Assembly (NCBI RefSeq): GCF_010671925.1
Contig: NZ_JAAHIH010000005.1
Coordinates: forward strand, 682,001-746,000
From: Moorena sp. SIOASIH
Lineage (GTDB): Bacteria; Cyanobacteriota; Cyanobacteriia; Cyanobacteriales; Coleofasciculaceae
Direction: 5' to 3'
Length of the DNA: 64,000 nt
The translations under genes and the position numbers were made by a program. Below the pieces are notes generated by a model. That model made no database searches, was not told the origin of the DNA, and was given only the letters and a program-made list of their open reading frames with translations. Positions 42,061 through 53,179 of this stretch are shown one piece after another. Each line of letters starts with the position of its first letter. The first letter of the stretch is position 1.

Positions 42061-44929
42061 GAGCAGTCACATTACCGTTTATGATACCAGTGGCATCTAT
42101 ATCATTGGTGCGATTGCCTGGGATGGCTTGGCGCTCTTCAATATCACCAAAAATGCTGAAGGCATCGATGATTATATCACCCCCTTGTCCGGTTGGAGCT
42201 TTGGTAAGGATATCGCTACCATCAGGAGGAGTTGGGGGAAAGGCAATCAGAAATTCGGTCTCAATATCGATGTTGCCACCATTGAATGGCAGGGAATTCT
42301 CATTCTCAAAAGCCTCAGCAGAAATCTTGCCGCGATCTCGCAGTATGAGCTGATTAGTTGAGATATTTATATCTCCACCATTTCCCATCGCTTTTGATGA
42401 CACACTACTGAATACACCACTGGGACATATAGGATCATTGCAAACAGGATCTTTTTTAATCCTTACCCCCTCGATGATCACCTGATCCCGTGCCTCAATT
42501 GTTACCTTACCCCCATCTCCTTCCCCTTCTGTCCGAGAAATAATGCCAGAACCATTGGTAAGAAAAAGTGAACCAGTTTTTATAGAAACCTCGCCACCAT
42601 TGCCCTTGCCGCCTTCATTAACCCTACTTAGGATAGAATTAGGTCCTTTGTCGAAGGTTACTGTTTCTGTAGCAATAATCTCTACCTTACCCGCATTCCC
42701 TTTCCCTTGGGTGTTGGATTGCAGCGAACCAACAGTTAACGAAACCGACCTTGCCTCGATGCTGATGTCGCCAGCATTACCGACACCTCCATCCTCGACA
42801 CTAGTGACGGCACCACCAAATTGATCGTTCTCGGTACCAAAGAACACTTGATCACGGGCAAAAATTTCAATATCTCCCGAGTCACCAAAGGATTTTTCAA
42901 AGGATTGGTTATTGGCCTGTCGATCTCCAACTCTGACTTGGATTTGAGCGCCACCCTTGAGAATTAAAGAACCTGTGGTAATGGAAATGTTACCACTGTT
43001 ACCTTCCGCACCTGCTCTGATAATATTGATAATACCAGTGCGATTCTCTACTGTCTCCGGTTTCTCTTCAGATTTACCTTTAAAGCCTTCAAAGGTGACT
43101 GTATCATCAGCAACAATGGTAATTTTCCCGGAATTTGCTTTTTCACCTGCTTTTTTACCAAAGGTACTGGTTTCGATCTGAGCACCGTCAGTAGCAAACA
43201 GGGAACCAGTATCGATCTTGATATCTCTACCGTTTTCGGTGCCAAAGGTTTTGCTAAGAATGAAACTTCCGTCAAGGGATAGTTGACCATTTGTAATCAA
43301 CGTAATATCCCCTGCTTGCCCAGACGCGGAAGAGGCATCAATGCGAACGCTTATGTCAATCCCGCCGCGATAATCAATAAAGACCGAGCCACCATTCCCT
43401 GAAAATGTCTGGCTCTTCAAGGTATTGAAGTTATTTTTATCCGTACCGTCACCAGTCAGAAGCGAACTAATTTTTAGGGTTTCGCTCACTAAGGATGGGT
43501 TAGCTTGATACTGATTGGTTAACAATACTAGTCCATTGGGAGCATTAATCTCAATCTCACCAATTTCGATATCCGCACTAGTAGCAGCAGTGCCAAAGTT
43601 AGGCGCAAGGTTGCCACTATCGGTATTTCCTGGAAAACCGCCGAGTAATGTCCAATCTATGCCAGCACGGATATCTAAAGTAGGTTGGTTACTGCCATCA
43701 ATAACTACAGACGTTCTCGCTTCGTCCGACAAGGTCACATTGGCCAGACTAGCCAAGAACGGATTGGAGTTATCAGGGCTAATCGCATTATCTCCAGTAT
43801 CGGTAGAGTTAATTTCGATGTCTCCAACGGTAACACTCCCTCCTGCCAAAATATGCAGTGATGCTCCGGTATAGTTTCCTAAACTGACATCCCCATTGGC
43901 CAGAATAATGGGATCATGGGGACTGATGAAATTCCCTGGTAACCCATCTAACTGCTCGATGCTGATATTTCCGCCAACGGTATAGTTAGTATCCCCTGCT
44001 ATCGGATTATGCGAACGCAACTGTAAATCTAACCCAGCCAATAAACCGCTATCGGAATGGTTTTTTGCTGCAATAGTAATTGACTGATTTCCCTGGATTA
44101 TGAACAAACCACCGGCATTGGCAATAAAGGGTTGCGCTATACTATCCCTAATGCTGACCGTATCTTCTGCTAACAGAGTCAAATTGTTACCAGCATCCAG
44201 TTGACCCTGTAAATCCAGATTACCTGCGGCTAGAGTTAAATCTTGTCCTACTGTTAAATTCCCAGCATTTGTAATTGTTGTCCTGGGGTCATCTTTGCCA
44301 TACTGCAATCCTGGAGTAATATTAATGGTTAACAGTGGCGGTGCTTCTGGCGATGTCGCACTAAACTCCACCCCATCACCAAATACCAAGCTATTAGCAG
44401 TAGAGGCAAAAAACGAACCAGCTACATCTAATCTGGCCTGGGAGCCAAACACAATGCCATTGGGATTGAGCAAAAACAGATTTGCTGATCCATCTACTCC
44501 CAAAGTCCCTAGAATATTGGATAGATTCCCCCCGGTTACCCTGGTTAGAATATTCTCGATTCCAGAGGGATTAGCAAAATAAACCCGTTGCAGTTCCCCG
44601 ACATTAAATTCTTGGAAACTGTGAAATAGGTTAGCCCCTCGTGTTGCGCCACCTTCGATCTTATCGGCTATTTCTCCTCGGACGGTGGTATTAGGTATCA
44701 GCACAGAAGCCTCTGAACCCAATGTCCCATCTGGAACAATGTCGGCCAAGGCATTGTCGGCCAAAACACAGTTTCCCGACATGGCTAGGGTTACCCCACC
44801 CAGGGTGATTGACATTGCCCTAGCCCAGCCTCCGGTCAGGGTGAGCACCTGCTTTCCTGCTCCCATATTCAGCTTTCTTGTTATGTCTTGAGATAGCGTT
44901 AGGGGAATTTTATCAGTAAATGCCTTCAC
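42061..44929 (-). pseudogene. Filamentous hemagglutinin/TpsA exoprotein, 5' part, interrupted by IS607-type element
   Basis: The first 955 residues are intact. A signal-like N-terminus (ITLGGVTLAMSGNCVLADNA) is followed by the TPS secretion domain (IVPDGTLGSEASVLIPNTTV, GANLFHSFQEFNVGELQRVY, ILTRVTGGNLSNILGTLGVD, NLFLLNPNGIVFGSQARLDV). Then come long beta-helix repeats rich in GGDI, GNSGNISI and AGDISIEAR. The protein now stops at 42056 just inside the element. With the fragment at 39894-40289 the original protein was about 1,087 residues. It would be exported by a TpsB partner not present here. The truncated form lacks only the C-terminal ~130 residues and may still be secreted. Confidence 0.88.
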
Positions 44930-44935
44930 GTAATT

Positions 44936-45079
44936 GTAAGCATTCGGCTATCAGCCATTCGCGTAGCGTGGCCAACGGCCAAGGCCAAAGACTGACTGCT
45001 GACTGCTGACTGCTGACTGCTGACTGCTGACTGCTGACTGCTGACTGCTGACTGCTGACTGCTGACTGCTGACTGCTGA
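44936..45079. repeat. GTAAGCATTC-type repeat with CTGACTG heptads
   Basis: It begins GTAAGCATTCGGCTATCAGC, includes CATTCGCGTAGCGTGGCCAA, then a pure CTGACTG heptad array of about 12 units. The right end is missing. It lies in the promoter of the hemagglutinin gene and reaches the stop codon of the ATP-grasp gene. Confidence 0.65.
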
Positions 45080-45081
45080 CA

Positions 45082-45990
45082 TTAAACATGCTGCCCTATG
45101 TTTTTGTTTAATTCCATATAAAATTCCTCCAAGTTGGCATTATCCGGTAGCCCAGCTGTTTGACCATCACCAAGCTCTATAATCATCCACGCATCATTAG
45201 TCTTCTTGGCAATATCCATCGTGAAAAAATTACTATCTATTTCTTTGGCAACATCAATAAAGGGCGTGAGGTCGCATATTGTATCACCATAGTCACCTTC
45301 ATCCCAATAATTAAACATTTTTACCAATTTGCCAAAAACGAAGAATAGTCTGTACTCTTTTGTTAATGGCATACCACTTTTAGAATGTTCCATTAAAAAT
45401 TCCAGCTCTTCAAATTTTCGGAAAACCAGCCCTTCATTCAAGGCCGAACCTCGCAGCTCAATGAACCTTTCTACTATCTTCTTTACGTTAGGTTTATTGG
45501 ATGCATCTGGGATAAAGCAGGCTTCATGCCAGTTGTGCTTTTCTGATTTTACATAATCCTTGACAATAATAGGAGCATTGCCAAACTCATCGGTCAGGGA
45601 ATTAATCACTTCCCAATTATTCATTTCCTGACCCACTGTCCAATTTGATTTTGGTGTCAAATCCTTGATTTTTGGATAATACTCAGGTAAATAGTGACAA
45701 GATTTGAATTCTGCTGGAGTATTGACCAGTTTGATATTCTTTTTTAAAAGCCCATGATAAAGTAACCCATAGGATGAAGGCGTTAACATCCATCCACGAT
45801 AAATAGCCAATTCCTCAACTTCCGCATTTTCCACATACCTTAATGCACGACTTACGTTGCCATCACTCAAGTCTTCAAAGCTGAATAGGGAAGTTATGAA
45901 GCCAGCTCCAATAGCCGCTTTCATCTCTTCTTCGTAATCAGGTTCTATCAGTTTATGGTCAAAGACGCTATCGCAAAATATTACTCTCAT
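45082..45990 (-). CDS. ATP-grasp domain protein, R2K (DUF4343) type
   Basis: 302 residues. ATP-grasp features: PIIVKDYVKSEKHNWHEACF (nucleotide-binding Lys strand), EGLVFRKFEELEFL, KEYRLFFVFGKLVKMFNYWD, and the metal-binding MIIELGDGQTAGLPDNAN near the C-terminus. R2K proteins are predicted ATP-dependent ligases that use R and two K residues, often found in peptide-modifying or phage-related loci. No substrate gene is adjacent. It is intact and starts with ATG at 45990. Confidence 0.75.
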   Translation of the reverse strand: MRVIFCDSVFDHKLIEPDYEEEMKAAIGAGFITSLFSFEDLSDGNVSRALRYVENAEVEELAIYRGWMLTPSSYGLLYHGLLKKNIKLVNTPAEFKSCHYLPEYYPKIKDLTPKSNWTVGQEMNNWEVINSLTDEFGNAPIIVKDYVKSEKHNWHEACFIPDASNKPNVKKIVERFIELRGSALNEGLVFRKFEELEFLMEHSKSGMPLTKEYRLFFVFGKLVKMFNYWDEGDYGDTICDLTPFIDVAKEIDSNFFTMDIAKKTNDAWMIIELGDGQTAGLPDNANLEEFYMELNKNIGQHV

Positions 45991-46358
45991 TTCCAGTTTT
46001 ATCTTATGAATGATGAGGATTTAAATAATTACAGCGGTTTTCAATTCGGTCAGCTATAAATCTCTGGATTTTAGGGACTGATGCCGTGGGCCACGCGGGG
46101 CGCGTTCGGAGCAGTGAATTCAGCAATTGCTATAGTAACGGATGTAGTAACGGATGTAGTAACGGATGCCGTAATTGATGTAAACAATAGGGTGTGATGG
46201 GTGATTAAACGGAGGCGATCAATTGCTCCTATTGTTTCTAATATCTAATCCCTAAAGCTAATCCCAATATACCATTCAAAGCTATCAAAACCTTTAGATG
46301 ATAACAATGGAATACGTTTGACTTTTGGCGTTTTAATTTTGAGTTATGTCCAGTGGGA
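45991..46358. repeat. TATAGC-type element (copy G) and a 17-bp tandem
   Basis: 46030-46134 begins TACAGCGGTTTTCAATTCGG, passes TCTGGATTTTAGGGACTGAT and GGCCACGCGGGGCGCGTTCG, and ends AATTGCTATA. Directly after is GTAACGGATGTA in three tandem copies (46135-46170). No gene is seen. Confidence 0.5.
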
Positions 46359-46592
46359 CTAGTCAATGACCCAAAACCCATTTTTTCGCCAATATTGTTC
46401 CAAAAGTGCTTGCTCCAAATCCTGAGCTTCAATCAATCCTTTAGTTACCAAAATTTCTCCCAATTTAATCCCAGTTAAAGACTGGATTTCAAGGGCTGTA
46501 TTGAGTTGACTGGGAGAAATAAGTCGTTTACGAACCAGAATTTTACCAATTTGCATGACTGGGTGCTTTTGTTTCAAGTAATAATCGAACAT
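46359..46592 (-). CDS. Short MshEN/GspE-N-like protein
   Basis: 77 residues. MQIGKILVRKRLISPSQLNT with ALEIQSLTGIKLGEILVTKG and LIEAQDLEQALLEQYW is the helix-turn pattern of the N-terminal domain of type II secretion/pilus ATPases (GspE-N/MshEN), which binds c-di-GMP in some proteins. Here it stands alone with no ATPase. ATG at 46556 (MQIGK) is an alternative start. Small stand-alone copies occur in cyanobacteria; their role is unknown. Confidence 0.6.
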   Translation of the reverse strand: MFDYYLKQKHPVMQIGKILVRKRLISPSQLNTALEIQSLTGIKLGEILVTKGLIEAQDLEQALLEQYWRKNGFWVID

Positions 46593-46999
46593 TGGTCATT
46601 AGTCAATTTCCAATTAACTTTGGAAAAAGAAAAAAAGACAAATGACATTTGACAAATGATTGTTAAATGAGTTAATCAATAGATGCCGTTGGCGAGGGTT
46701 GCCAATCGCCCATAGTCTTTGAGAAACCCACTAGTTAATCAGGCGCTTTGTGAAAATTTATGAAAAAGGCGAGAGTAAGAATTCAGTACTTCCGTAGTCA
46801 CCCTATCTGTAGGGTGCGTTATTAACTTACCCTACTACTTGTAGCGCTTAGTGCCTAGTTTTGTGTCAGTCCTGAAGCGGAAAGCGCACCTGTAGTTAAC
46901 TTTTGCCTCTTGCCCGCCCCCCTTCTTAAGGGGGGTTAGGGGGGATTCCTCTTGCCTTGCCCCTAGCACTATACCATTCACTACACAGGCTTAAGTGAA
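46593..46999. other. Intergenic region with dispersed units
   Basis: TAGGGTGCGTTATTAACTTA near 46811 and the hairpin CCCCCCTTCTTAAGGGGGGT TAGGGGGGAT at 46918-46947 belong to the same CCCCCTT family seen at 3565, 5368, 34088 and 34228. No gene is seen. Confidence 0.45.
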
Positions 47000-47326
47000 T
47001 CACCGTGAGTAAAGGTGGTGAATTTTGGCTATTATTTTCTGATAATCATCCGTTTTACCCTGTTTTTGATAAATTGCAGCTGATTTTTGAAAATTTGCTA
47101 GGGCTTCTTGATGCTTTCCTAATTCTCGAAGGCATATGCCACGGTTGTCATAGGCAGCAGCATGGTTGGGGTCAATCTCAATGGCTTCATTCAATTCCAG
47201 AATGGCTGCTTGAAATCTGCCCACCACTAGATGGCTAATTCCTCTAAAGTAGTAAAAATTAGCATTTTGAGAATTGGTTTGTTTTGGCTGCTGACGTGGC
47301 TTAAAAATTTCCATTGGCTTATCCAT
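47000..47326 (-). CDS. TPR repeat protein
   Basis: 108 residues with about two and a half tetratricopeptide repeats: FYYFRGISHLVVGRFQAAIL, ELNEAIEIDPNHAAAYDNRG and ICLRELGKHQEALANFQKSA. The N-terminal 20 residues are polar (KPRQQPKQTNSQ). It is soluble and probably a protein-interaction module. The partner is unknown. Confidence 0.75.
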   Translation of the reverse strand: MDKPMEIFKPRQQPKQTNSQNANFYYFRGISHLVVGRFQAAILELNEAIEIDPNHAAAYDNRGICLRELGKHQEALANFQKSAAIYQKQGKTDDYQKIIAKIHHLYSR

Positions 47327-48690
47327 TGGTACTTCAATTAGTAGGTAGCTACAAACTACTCAGTAGCTACCGATTGAGATGTTATTGATCAATCCCCAAA
47401 ATCCCGGCTTTTCGGCATATAAAGATCAGGTTTCAGTCTTGCCTAGTCTGTCTTTGAATACTGGTTTACTCAACAATCTTGGGCTGTGCTATCAAACCCG
47501 CCATGGATTTAAGTCCACGGCTCATAGCTAACGTCGGTTGAAACCGACTCCAACCCTTTATCTCTAGTCAGTTTGTAAGCATTCAGCCGTCAGCCTAATG
47601 CCGTCAGTGGTCAGCTGTCAGTGGTCAGCCGTCAGTGATCAGTGGTCAGCTGATTGTATTCAAAAGCTATTCGTAAAGTAGCGTGCCCATAGCCCATAAG
47701 CTAATGGCTGATAGCTGATAGCACCTCAAGTAGCACCATCTGTAGCCCATTAGCTGATACGCGACACGCTGATAGCTGATAGCTGACAGCTGAATACTTA
47801 CGTCCGTTTTAACAGACTTGAGTGATTAGCTAGGGGTTTTACCCCCTAGCGGGATAGCAGCGATACCATAGTTTGTAGGAGTTTTGTCAGTCAATCAGCC
47901 CTGAATAACACTTGAACAACAATAGAGGTAATAACCTCTATTAAAATTAACTACCAGTACGACATGTTATCAGGGTAGAGTGAAAAATTTGTGAACAGAG
48001 AAAAAGGCAAGAACACTAACACAGAAAAGAAAACGACCGCACTATCAAAGAGATTTATGAGCTAGACAGATAGCCAGTTCAATCCTGTAGACACCCGTGC
48101 CACCCAATATAGCAGTTCTCAATTGGGTGAGGTACACAATTTTAGGATTTTAGGGAATAGGGAATAGGGAATAGGGAATAGGGAATAGGGAATAGGGAAC
48201 AGGGAACAGGGAACAGGGAATAGGGAATAGGGAATAGGGAATAGGCAACAGGGAATAGGGAAAAAATCCTGTGTAGCTGATTATCCAGCTTTGGGTAGAG
48301 ATGGGGATTGTGACGAATCACAGTCCTAAAGCTGAGAGTTCCAGGATTAAGAGTACCCACAAGGGTACTGTTAAAACCTGAAAAAGCTACGAAACTAGAG
48401 GAAGTTGAAGAGTTCTAAACGACAGCAATGTCAGGATTCAGCCTAGGGCTAACGGGCTAGTTGAAAAGCTACCCTTGCCAGCTATCAGCGTGTCGCGTAT
48501 CAGCTAATGCGCTACGGGAACAGCTTTTAAATAAAACAGGTAAGCATTGGTTTAATCCCTGTTACGTCAGCTGACCGCTGACCGCTGACCACTGACCGCT
48601 CAATGCTTACCTTGCGAATCCTCTCTATTATACCTTCAATCACTAAGTAAATCACTAAGTCAATCACTAAGTAGTCTGAGGAAATTATAA
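47327..48690. repeat. Long repeat-dominated region
   Basis: Elements are: CCATGGATTTAAGTCCACGG with GTCGGTTGAAACCGACTCC (47500-47555); a GTAAGCATTCAG-bounded repeat (47575-47801) with CAGTGGT and AGCTGAT units; a left TATAGCAGTTCTCAATTGGG TGAGGTACAC end with GGGAATA heptads (48108-48265) lacking a clear right end; a GTAAGCATTGGTTTAATCCC ..CAATGCTTAC element (48540-48610); and three ATCACTAAGT units (48637-48672). No gene is seen before 48691. Confidence 0.6.
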
Positions 48691-48804
48691 ATGAAAGAAT
48701 TCAATACATTAAGCCTGATGCTAATAATTTATCTGGTTATTTTTGTTAGTATTAGCCCTAGAGAAGCCAACAATTTTGTTCAATTTATCAATGAAGCTTG
48801 GTAA
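48691..48804 (+). CDS. Possible 37-residue single-helix membrane protein
   Basis: ATG at 48691 is preceded by CTGAGGAAATTATAA, a plausible ribosome binding site. The product has one hydrophobic helix (LSLMLIIYLVIFVSI) and an amphipathic end (NNFVQFINEAW). The size and shape resemble small photosynthetic or NDH-1 membrane subunits and also type I toxins, but I recognise no family. Support is limited to the start context and composition. Confidence 0.35.
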   Translation: MKEFNTLSLMLIIYLVIFVSISPREANNFVQFINEAW

Positions 48805-49327
48805 TTGGTAATTGGCAGAACTGTTGTCTAGGGAACAGGGGCAAGAGTGTGGGGAGAGGGGGAAGATGGGGAGATGGGGAGATGGGGAGATGGGGATAAT
48901 TTTCGACAAGCGATGCAGCGCGGTCTTGGGAGAGATTTTAAGATATCCTTTACAAATCTTGGAAACTTTTTTTAAATCATTATAGAACTAATTACAGCGT
49001 TTTTCATAACTATGAGGTACACAGGATTTTTTCCCTATTCCCTCTTCTCTGTTCCCAGATACGCTGTTCCCTGTTACCTAAAAGCCAGGAATCTGTACCT
49101 TACCCAATTGAAAACCGCTATATAACACAATTTGGTGCTTTTTTTTAGTTCTAAGTTCTAAGAATCAACACTTCTGCCTAGTTTACATTTCCTACAGGAA
49201 AGGCTATAGGGTGCATCTCGCTTTTGAAATTAGGCAAAAATTATAATAAAATTCCCGCGCCCGGGCCCCACACTCCCCGCGCCCGGGCCCCTTCTTTTTT
49301 ACAAATATGAGATGCACCCAACGCTAT
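48805..49327. repeat. TATAGC-type element (copy H) and GC-rich duplicate
   Basis: 48840-48900 has GGGGAGAT units. 48993-49122 begins TACAGCGTTTTTCATAACTA TGAGGTACAC and ends TGTACCTTACCCAATTGAAA ACCGCTATA, with degraded heptads inside. 49255-49292 holds CCCGCGCCCGGGCCCC twice, an unusually GC-rich island in AT-rich surroundings, flanked on both sides by words for 'gatgcaccc/gggtgcatc' (49210, 49312). Confidence 0.55.
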
Positions 49328-51575
49328 ATGTTCTCCCGCAATCTCGCATTTATCCATCAATAACTACACAAACGGCATTTCCCCCCTGAATACCGCCGTA
49401 AACGATGCCAAAAAACTAGTATAAATTCTCCGCACCAAGCATGATTACCAAGTCTGGGTATGCTTATAGGAAGTGGCAACTCTGTCTAACTTTAACAAAT
49501 TTTTATCCCATACCTTACCCGAACAAGTCACTGAAAATGACCGCTTATTCTTTTACTTTGCTGGTCATGGAGTAGCTCTTAATGGGGATGATGGCCCGGC
49601 GGGTTACTTAATTCCTCAAGATGCCAAACTGGGCGATACTAATAGTTATCTGCCCATGACTTTGTTACACGATGCTTTAATTCAATTACCCTGTCGTCAT
49701 TTCTTGGGTATCCTCGACTGCTGTTTTGCTGGTGCTTTTAAATGGTCGAGTACCAGGGATTTATTAACCTCGCCAGAAGTAATTCACCAAGAGCGTTATG
49801 ACCGTTTTATTAGTGACCCAGCCTGGCAAATCATTACGTCCTCAGCCTCGGACCAAAAAGCCCTCGATAACTTTAATTTAGATAGCGTACGCGGTCAAGT
49901 CGGTAATCATTCCCCTTTTGCAGCGGCATTATTAGAAGCACTAGAAGGTGCAGGAGATATCTATCCTCCCGCCAAAAATGGTAAACCGGCGGTCGATGGG
50001 GTAATTACAGCCACCGAATTATATTTACATTTACGGGATCGAGTAGAAATACCCACAGACAAATGCCGTCAGCGACAAACCCCTGGTATTTGGTGTTTAA
50101 ACAAACACGATAAGGGAGAATATATCTTTCTTTCTCCCGGACATGAACTTAATTTACCACCAGCACCACCTTTGGATCACTCACAAAATCCCTATCGCGG
50201 TTTAAAGTCCTTTGACGAGAAACACAGTTCACTGTTTTTCGGTAGAACATTACTAGTAGAAAAGTTAGAAGATTTTGTCAAAGCTAATCCCTTAACAGTG
50301 GTGTTGGGTGCTTCCGGTTCCGGTAAATCGAGCTTGGTCAAGGCAGGATTAATTCCCAAACTACGGCAATCTCAGACTGAGAAATGGTGTATTTTGCCAC
50401 CCATCCGTCCTGGTGAGACGCCCTTGCAACCGTTAAATAATGTGCTATGTAATGCTAAGTTACCAAGGGTAGAGCCACAAAACCCCCAGCATAACCTGGC
50501 AATGAGCATTGATGTTTGGGCGAAGAATAACCCCAATTCTAAGTTATTACTGTTTATTGACCAAAGCGAAGAAATTATTACACTCTGTCAAAACTTAGAT
50601 GAGCGTAAGGAGTTTTTCCAACAGATACTCACAGCCATAAATGCCCATGGGGATAAATTACGGGTAGTACTATCCCTACGGTCTGACTTTGAACCCCAAG
50701 TCAAGGATGCTGGCAAAAGGAGTGTCGGGGAAGAACTTAACTGGGGACGATTTATTGTACCAGCGATGACGCGAGCTGAACTGGGCGAAGCGATTGAGAA
50801 ACCCGCTCAAGCACGGGTGATGTATTTTCAGCCCGACGAATTAGTAGAACAATTGATTGATCAAGTGGTGGATATGCCGGGAGCATTACCCCTGCTGTCT
50901 TTTGCCTTGAGTGAATTCTTCCTCAAGTATTTAAGGCGGCAACGGGAGGCACAATACAGGGGTATTACTATTGACCGGGCGTTGACTCAAGCCGATTATA
51001 TTGAATTGGGGGGAGTAATGCGATCGCTAACTCAAAGAGCAGATCAAGAATATGAGGCGCTAGTTAATGAAAACCCTGCTTATGCCCAAGTTATCCGTCA
51101 TGTGATGCTGCGGATGGTCGCCCTTGGTGGAGGTGAATTAGCCCGTAGGCGCGTACCGTTATCAGAATTAGAATATCCGCCAGCGAAAAATGGTTTAGTG
51201 AAGGAAGTAATTGAGCGCTTTACCAACGCAAGGTTATTGGTGAATGGAGTTGATGCTGGTGGGAATCCCTATGTGGAACCAGCCCATGATGCTTTGGTGC
51301 GGGGTTGGCAAAAGCTGCTGCAGTGGAAACAAAACCAGGAAGAAAGCTTACTTCTACAACGGCGGTTGACGACCGCAGCGGTGGAGTGGAAAAGCCAGCA
51401 ACAGGCAAAGTTTCTTTGGAATGCTAACCCACGTCTTGATTTGTTGAAAAAGTTATCTAAATCCGATGATAATTGGCTTAACCAAGTGGAAGCTGAGTTT
51501 GTGCGGCGCAGTATTGGGCGAAAAAGCTTTAATACTCGAATTGGGGTGTTGCGATCGCAGTTATGCTGGGGTTAG
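49328..51575 (+). pseudogene. Caspase-STAND protein, 5' part (damaged)
   Basis: A first ATG at 49328 (MFSRNLAFI) is followed by a small deletion and then, in a second frame, INNYTNGISPLNTAVNDAKK LV, TAA, ILRTKHDYQVWVCL, TAG, EVATLSNFN. The long open segment from 49473 contains the caspase catalytic His (FYFAGHGVAL) and Cys (LGILDCCFAGAF), and then a STAND NTPase (LTVVLGASGSGKSSLVKAGL P-loop, KLLLFIDQSEEIITL Walker B, LRVVLSLRSDFEPQV, MPGALPLLSFALSEFF). At about 51550 a two-base duplication (GGGGTGTTGCG for GGGGTTGCG) shifts the frame and ends it at 51575. Such proteins are bacterial cell-death or defence sensors. Confidence 0.8.
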
Positions 51576-53102
51576 GTACAGGTTTAGTATTCTCCTTAAT
51601 TGGTCAAAGAAACGCCCTGATAGTTCAAATTCAGGCTTCTCGGCAAGCCGCTGAAGCAAACTTACAATCAGGTCAAGAGTTAGAAGCTTGGCTTAACAGT
51701 TTACGAGCAGGTAAATCTCTTAAAGATTGGCCGGGATACTTATCCTTATTCAAGCCAGACGCTAATCTAAAAATACAAGTTACAAAAACACTGCACAAGG
51801 TGGTTTATGGAGTAAGAGAACGGAATCGCCTGGGAAAACATCAAGGCAGAGTGATAGGTCTTGGTATTAGCCCCGATGGCAGCAGAATCGCTAGTGTTGA
51901 TGACGCGGGAATCATCTGCTTGTGGGACAGGTCAGGCAAACTTCTGAATGATGATTGTTTCCAAGGACCATTAGGCAGGGTTCTAAGTGCCAGTTTTAAC
52001 CCTGATGTCAGTTTACTTGCTACCATGACTGCCAGTGTGGATTCTAATGGCAGTATTCAGGGAAATAATAGCATTGTTACCTTGGCTTTATCGGACTTAG
52101 AAACTCAACAGCAAGTTAAGCTAAATCAAGAGCCTCATAAAGGTTGGACTTGGGAGGTCGTCTTTAGCCAGGATGGCGAGCAACTTGCTACTTGGGAATA
52201 GAGTCATAATAGTAATGATGGTGGTCTTTTTAGGTACTGGGACTTATCCGGTCAAGAAATATCTAAAAACCAATTTGTAGGAGAACCGGAATTATCGATG
52301 CCAGATACAATGCCAGATACAATTTCTAGCAGTGATGATAATACTACCGCAACTTTTACAAAACATAAAAGCTTTCCTTATTCTTATAAACAAACAATAG
52401 TTGTAGATAACTCGTCTTATCCTTATTCTATTACAATCGAAACAAATCACACTTGGATAGAAAGAGCGGTTGTCAGCCCTGATGGTCAGCAGTTGATTAC
52501 CGCAGGTAGAGATGGCAGTATCCGGATTTGGGACTTTAAAGTTAATGAAGTTCCTGATTCGAGTGATAATCCTAAAGTATTCTGGTCGAGTCATGATTTT
52601 TTTTCCCTTAGACAGCTTAGACACTACTTTATTCTCGGGATGTCACTCTGGTGAAATCAATCAGGTAATTTTTAGTTTTGATCAGAAGTTAAGGGCTACC
52701 ACCGCCATAGACGGCACCGTCTGTTTGTGGGACTCAGATTACAATGAGTTAGCCCAATTCACAGGATATCCAAACGGGGATATGACTGCCAGTTTTAGCC
52801 CTGATGGCAAGTTACTGGCTACTGCTGGATTAGATGGTATCGTTAAGTTATGGGATGTAGAGAGCAAGGATCAGGTGGCAGAATTCAAAACAGGGGATGA
52901 ATCTAGGGGTTTCGATCTCAATTTTAGCCCCGATGGTAAGCAACTGGCTATGGTTGGCAACATGGGGATACTTGGGTGGTGGCAAATTGAATCATTCGAT
53001 CAACTCATGGTGCGGGGTTGCAATTCGGTGCGTGACTATTTGGAGAATAACCCCAATGTCGAGGAAAGCGATCGCCATCTTTGCGACAATGTTAACAAGT
53101 AG
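51563..53102 (+). pseudogene. Caspase-STAND protein, 3' part with WD40 repeats (damaged)
   Basis: It continues the gene after the frameshift: a membrane helix (MLGLGTGLVFSLIGQR), a helical linker (RQAAEANLQSGQELEAWLNS) and WD40 blades (LGISPDGSRIASVDDAGIIC, LWD). An in-frame TAG at 52199-52201 interrupts. The frame then resumes (GGLFRYWDLSGQE, AVVSPDGQQLITAGRDGSIR) until a second shift near 52610, after which blades continue from 52640 (TASFSPDGKLLATAGLDGIV) to a stop at 53102. About five to six blades are visible, fewer than complete homologs usually carry. At least five lesions in 3.8 kb make it a pseudogene unless the assembly is faulty. Confidence 0.78.
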
Positions 53103-53179
53103 TTACCTTGATGTAAAAGTTTTGGTAGCCACGATTCTGTTTTTTGCAATTGGCTCATCTTTCTCATTGTCTAATAATT

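Larger units (their letters stand above)
40290..42061 (+). mobile_element. IS607-family element inserted in a hemagglutinin gene
   Basis: Boundaries come from restoring the tpsA frame: GTTGAG on the left joins AGCAGTCAC on the right, with an ambiguous AG shared by both junctions. It carries an N-terminal scrap of the serine-recombinase tnpA and an intact tnpB. No target duplication longer than the shared AG is seen, as expected for IS607. About 430 bases left of tnpA have no recognised gene. Confidence 0.75.

Noticed and set aside
42128..44891. Several plus-strand frames opposite the hemagglutinin gene
   Set aside because: All are antisense shadows of the beta-helix repeat coding sequence and lack start signals.
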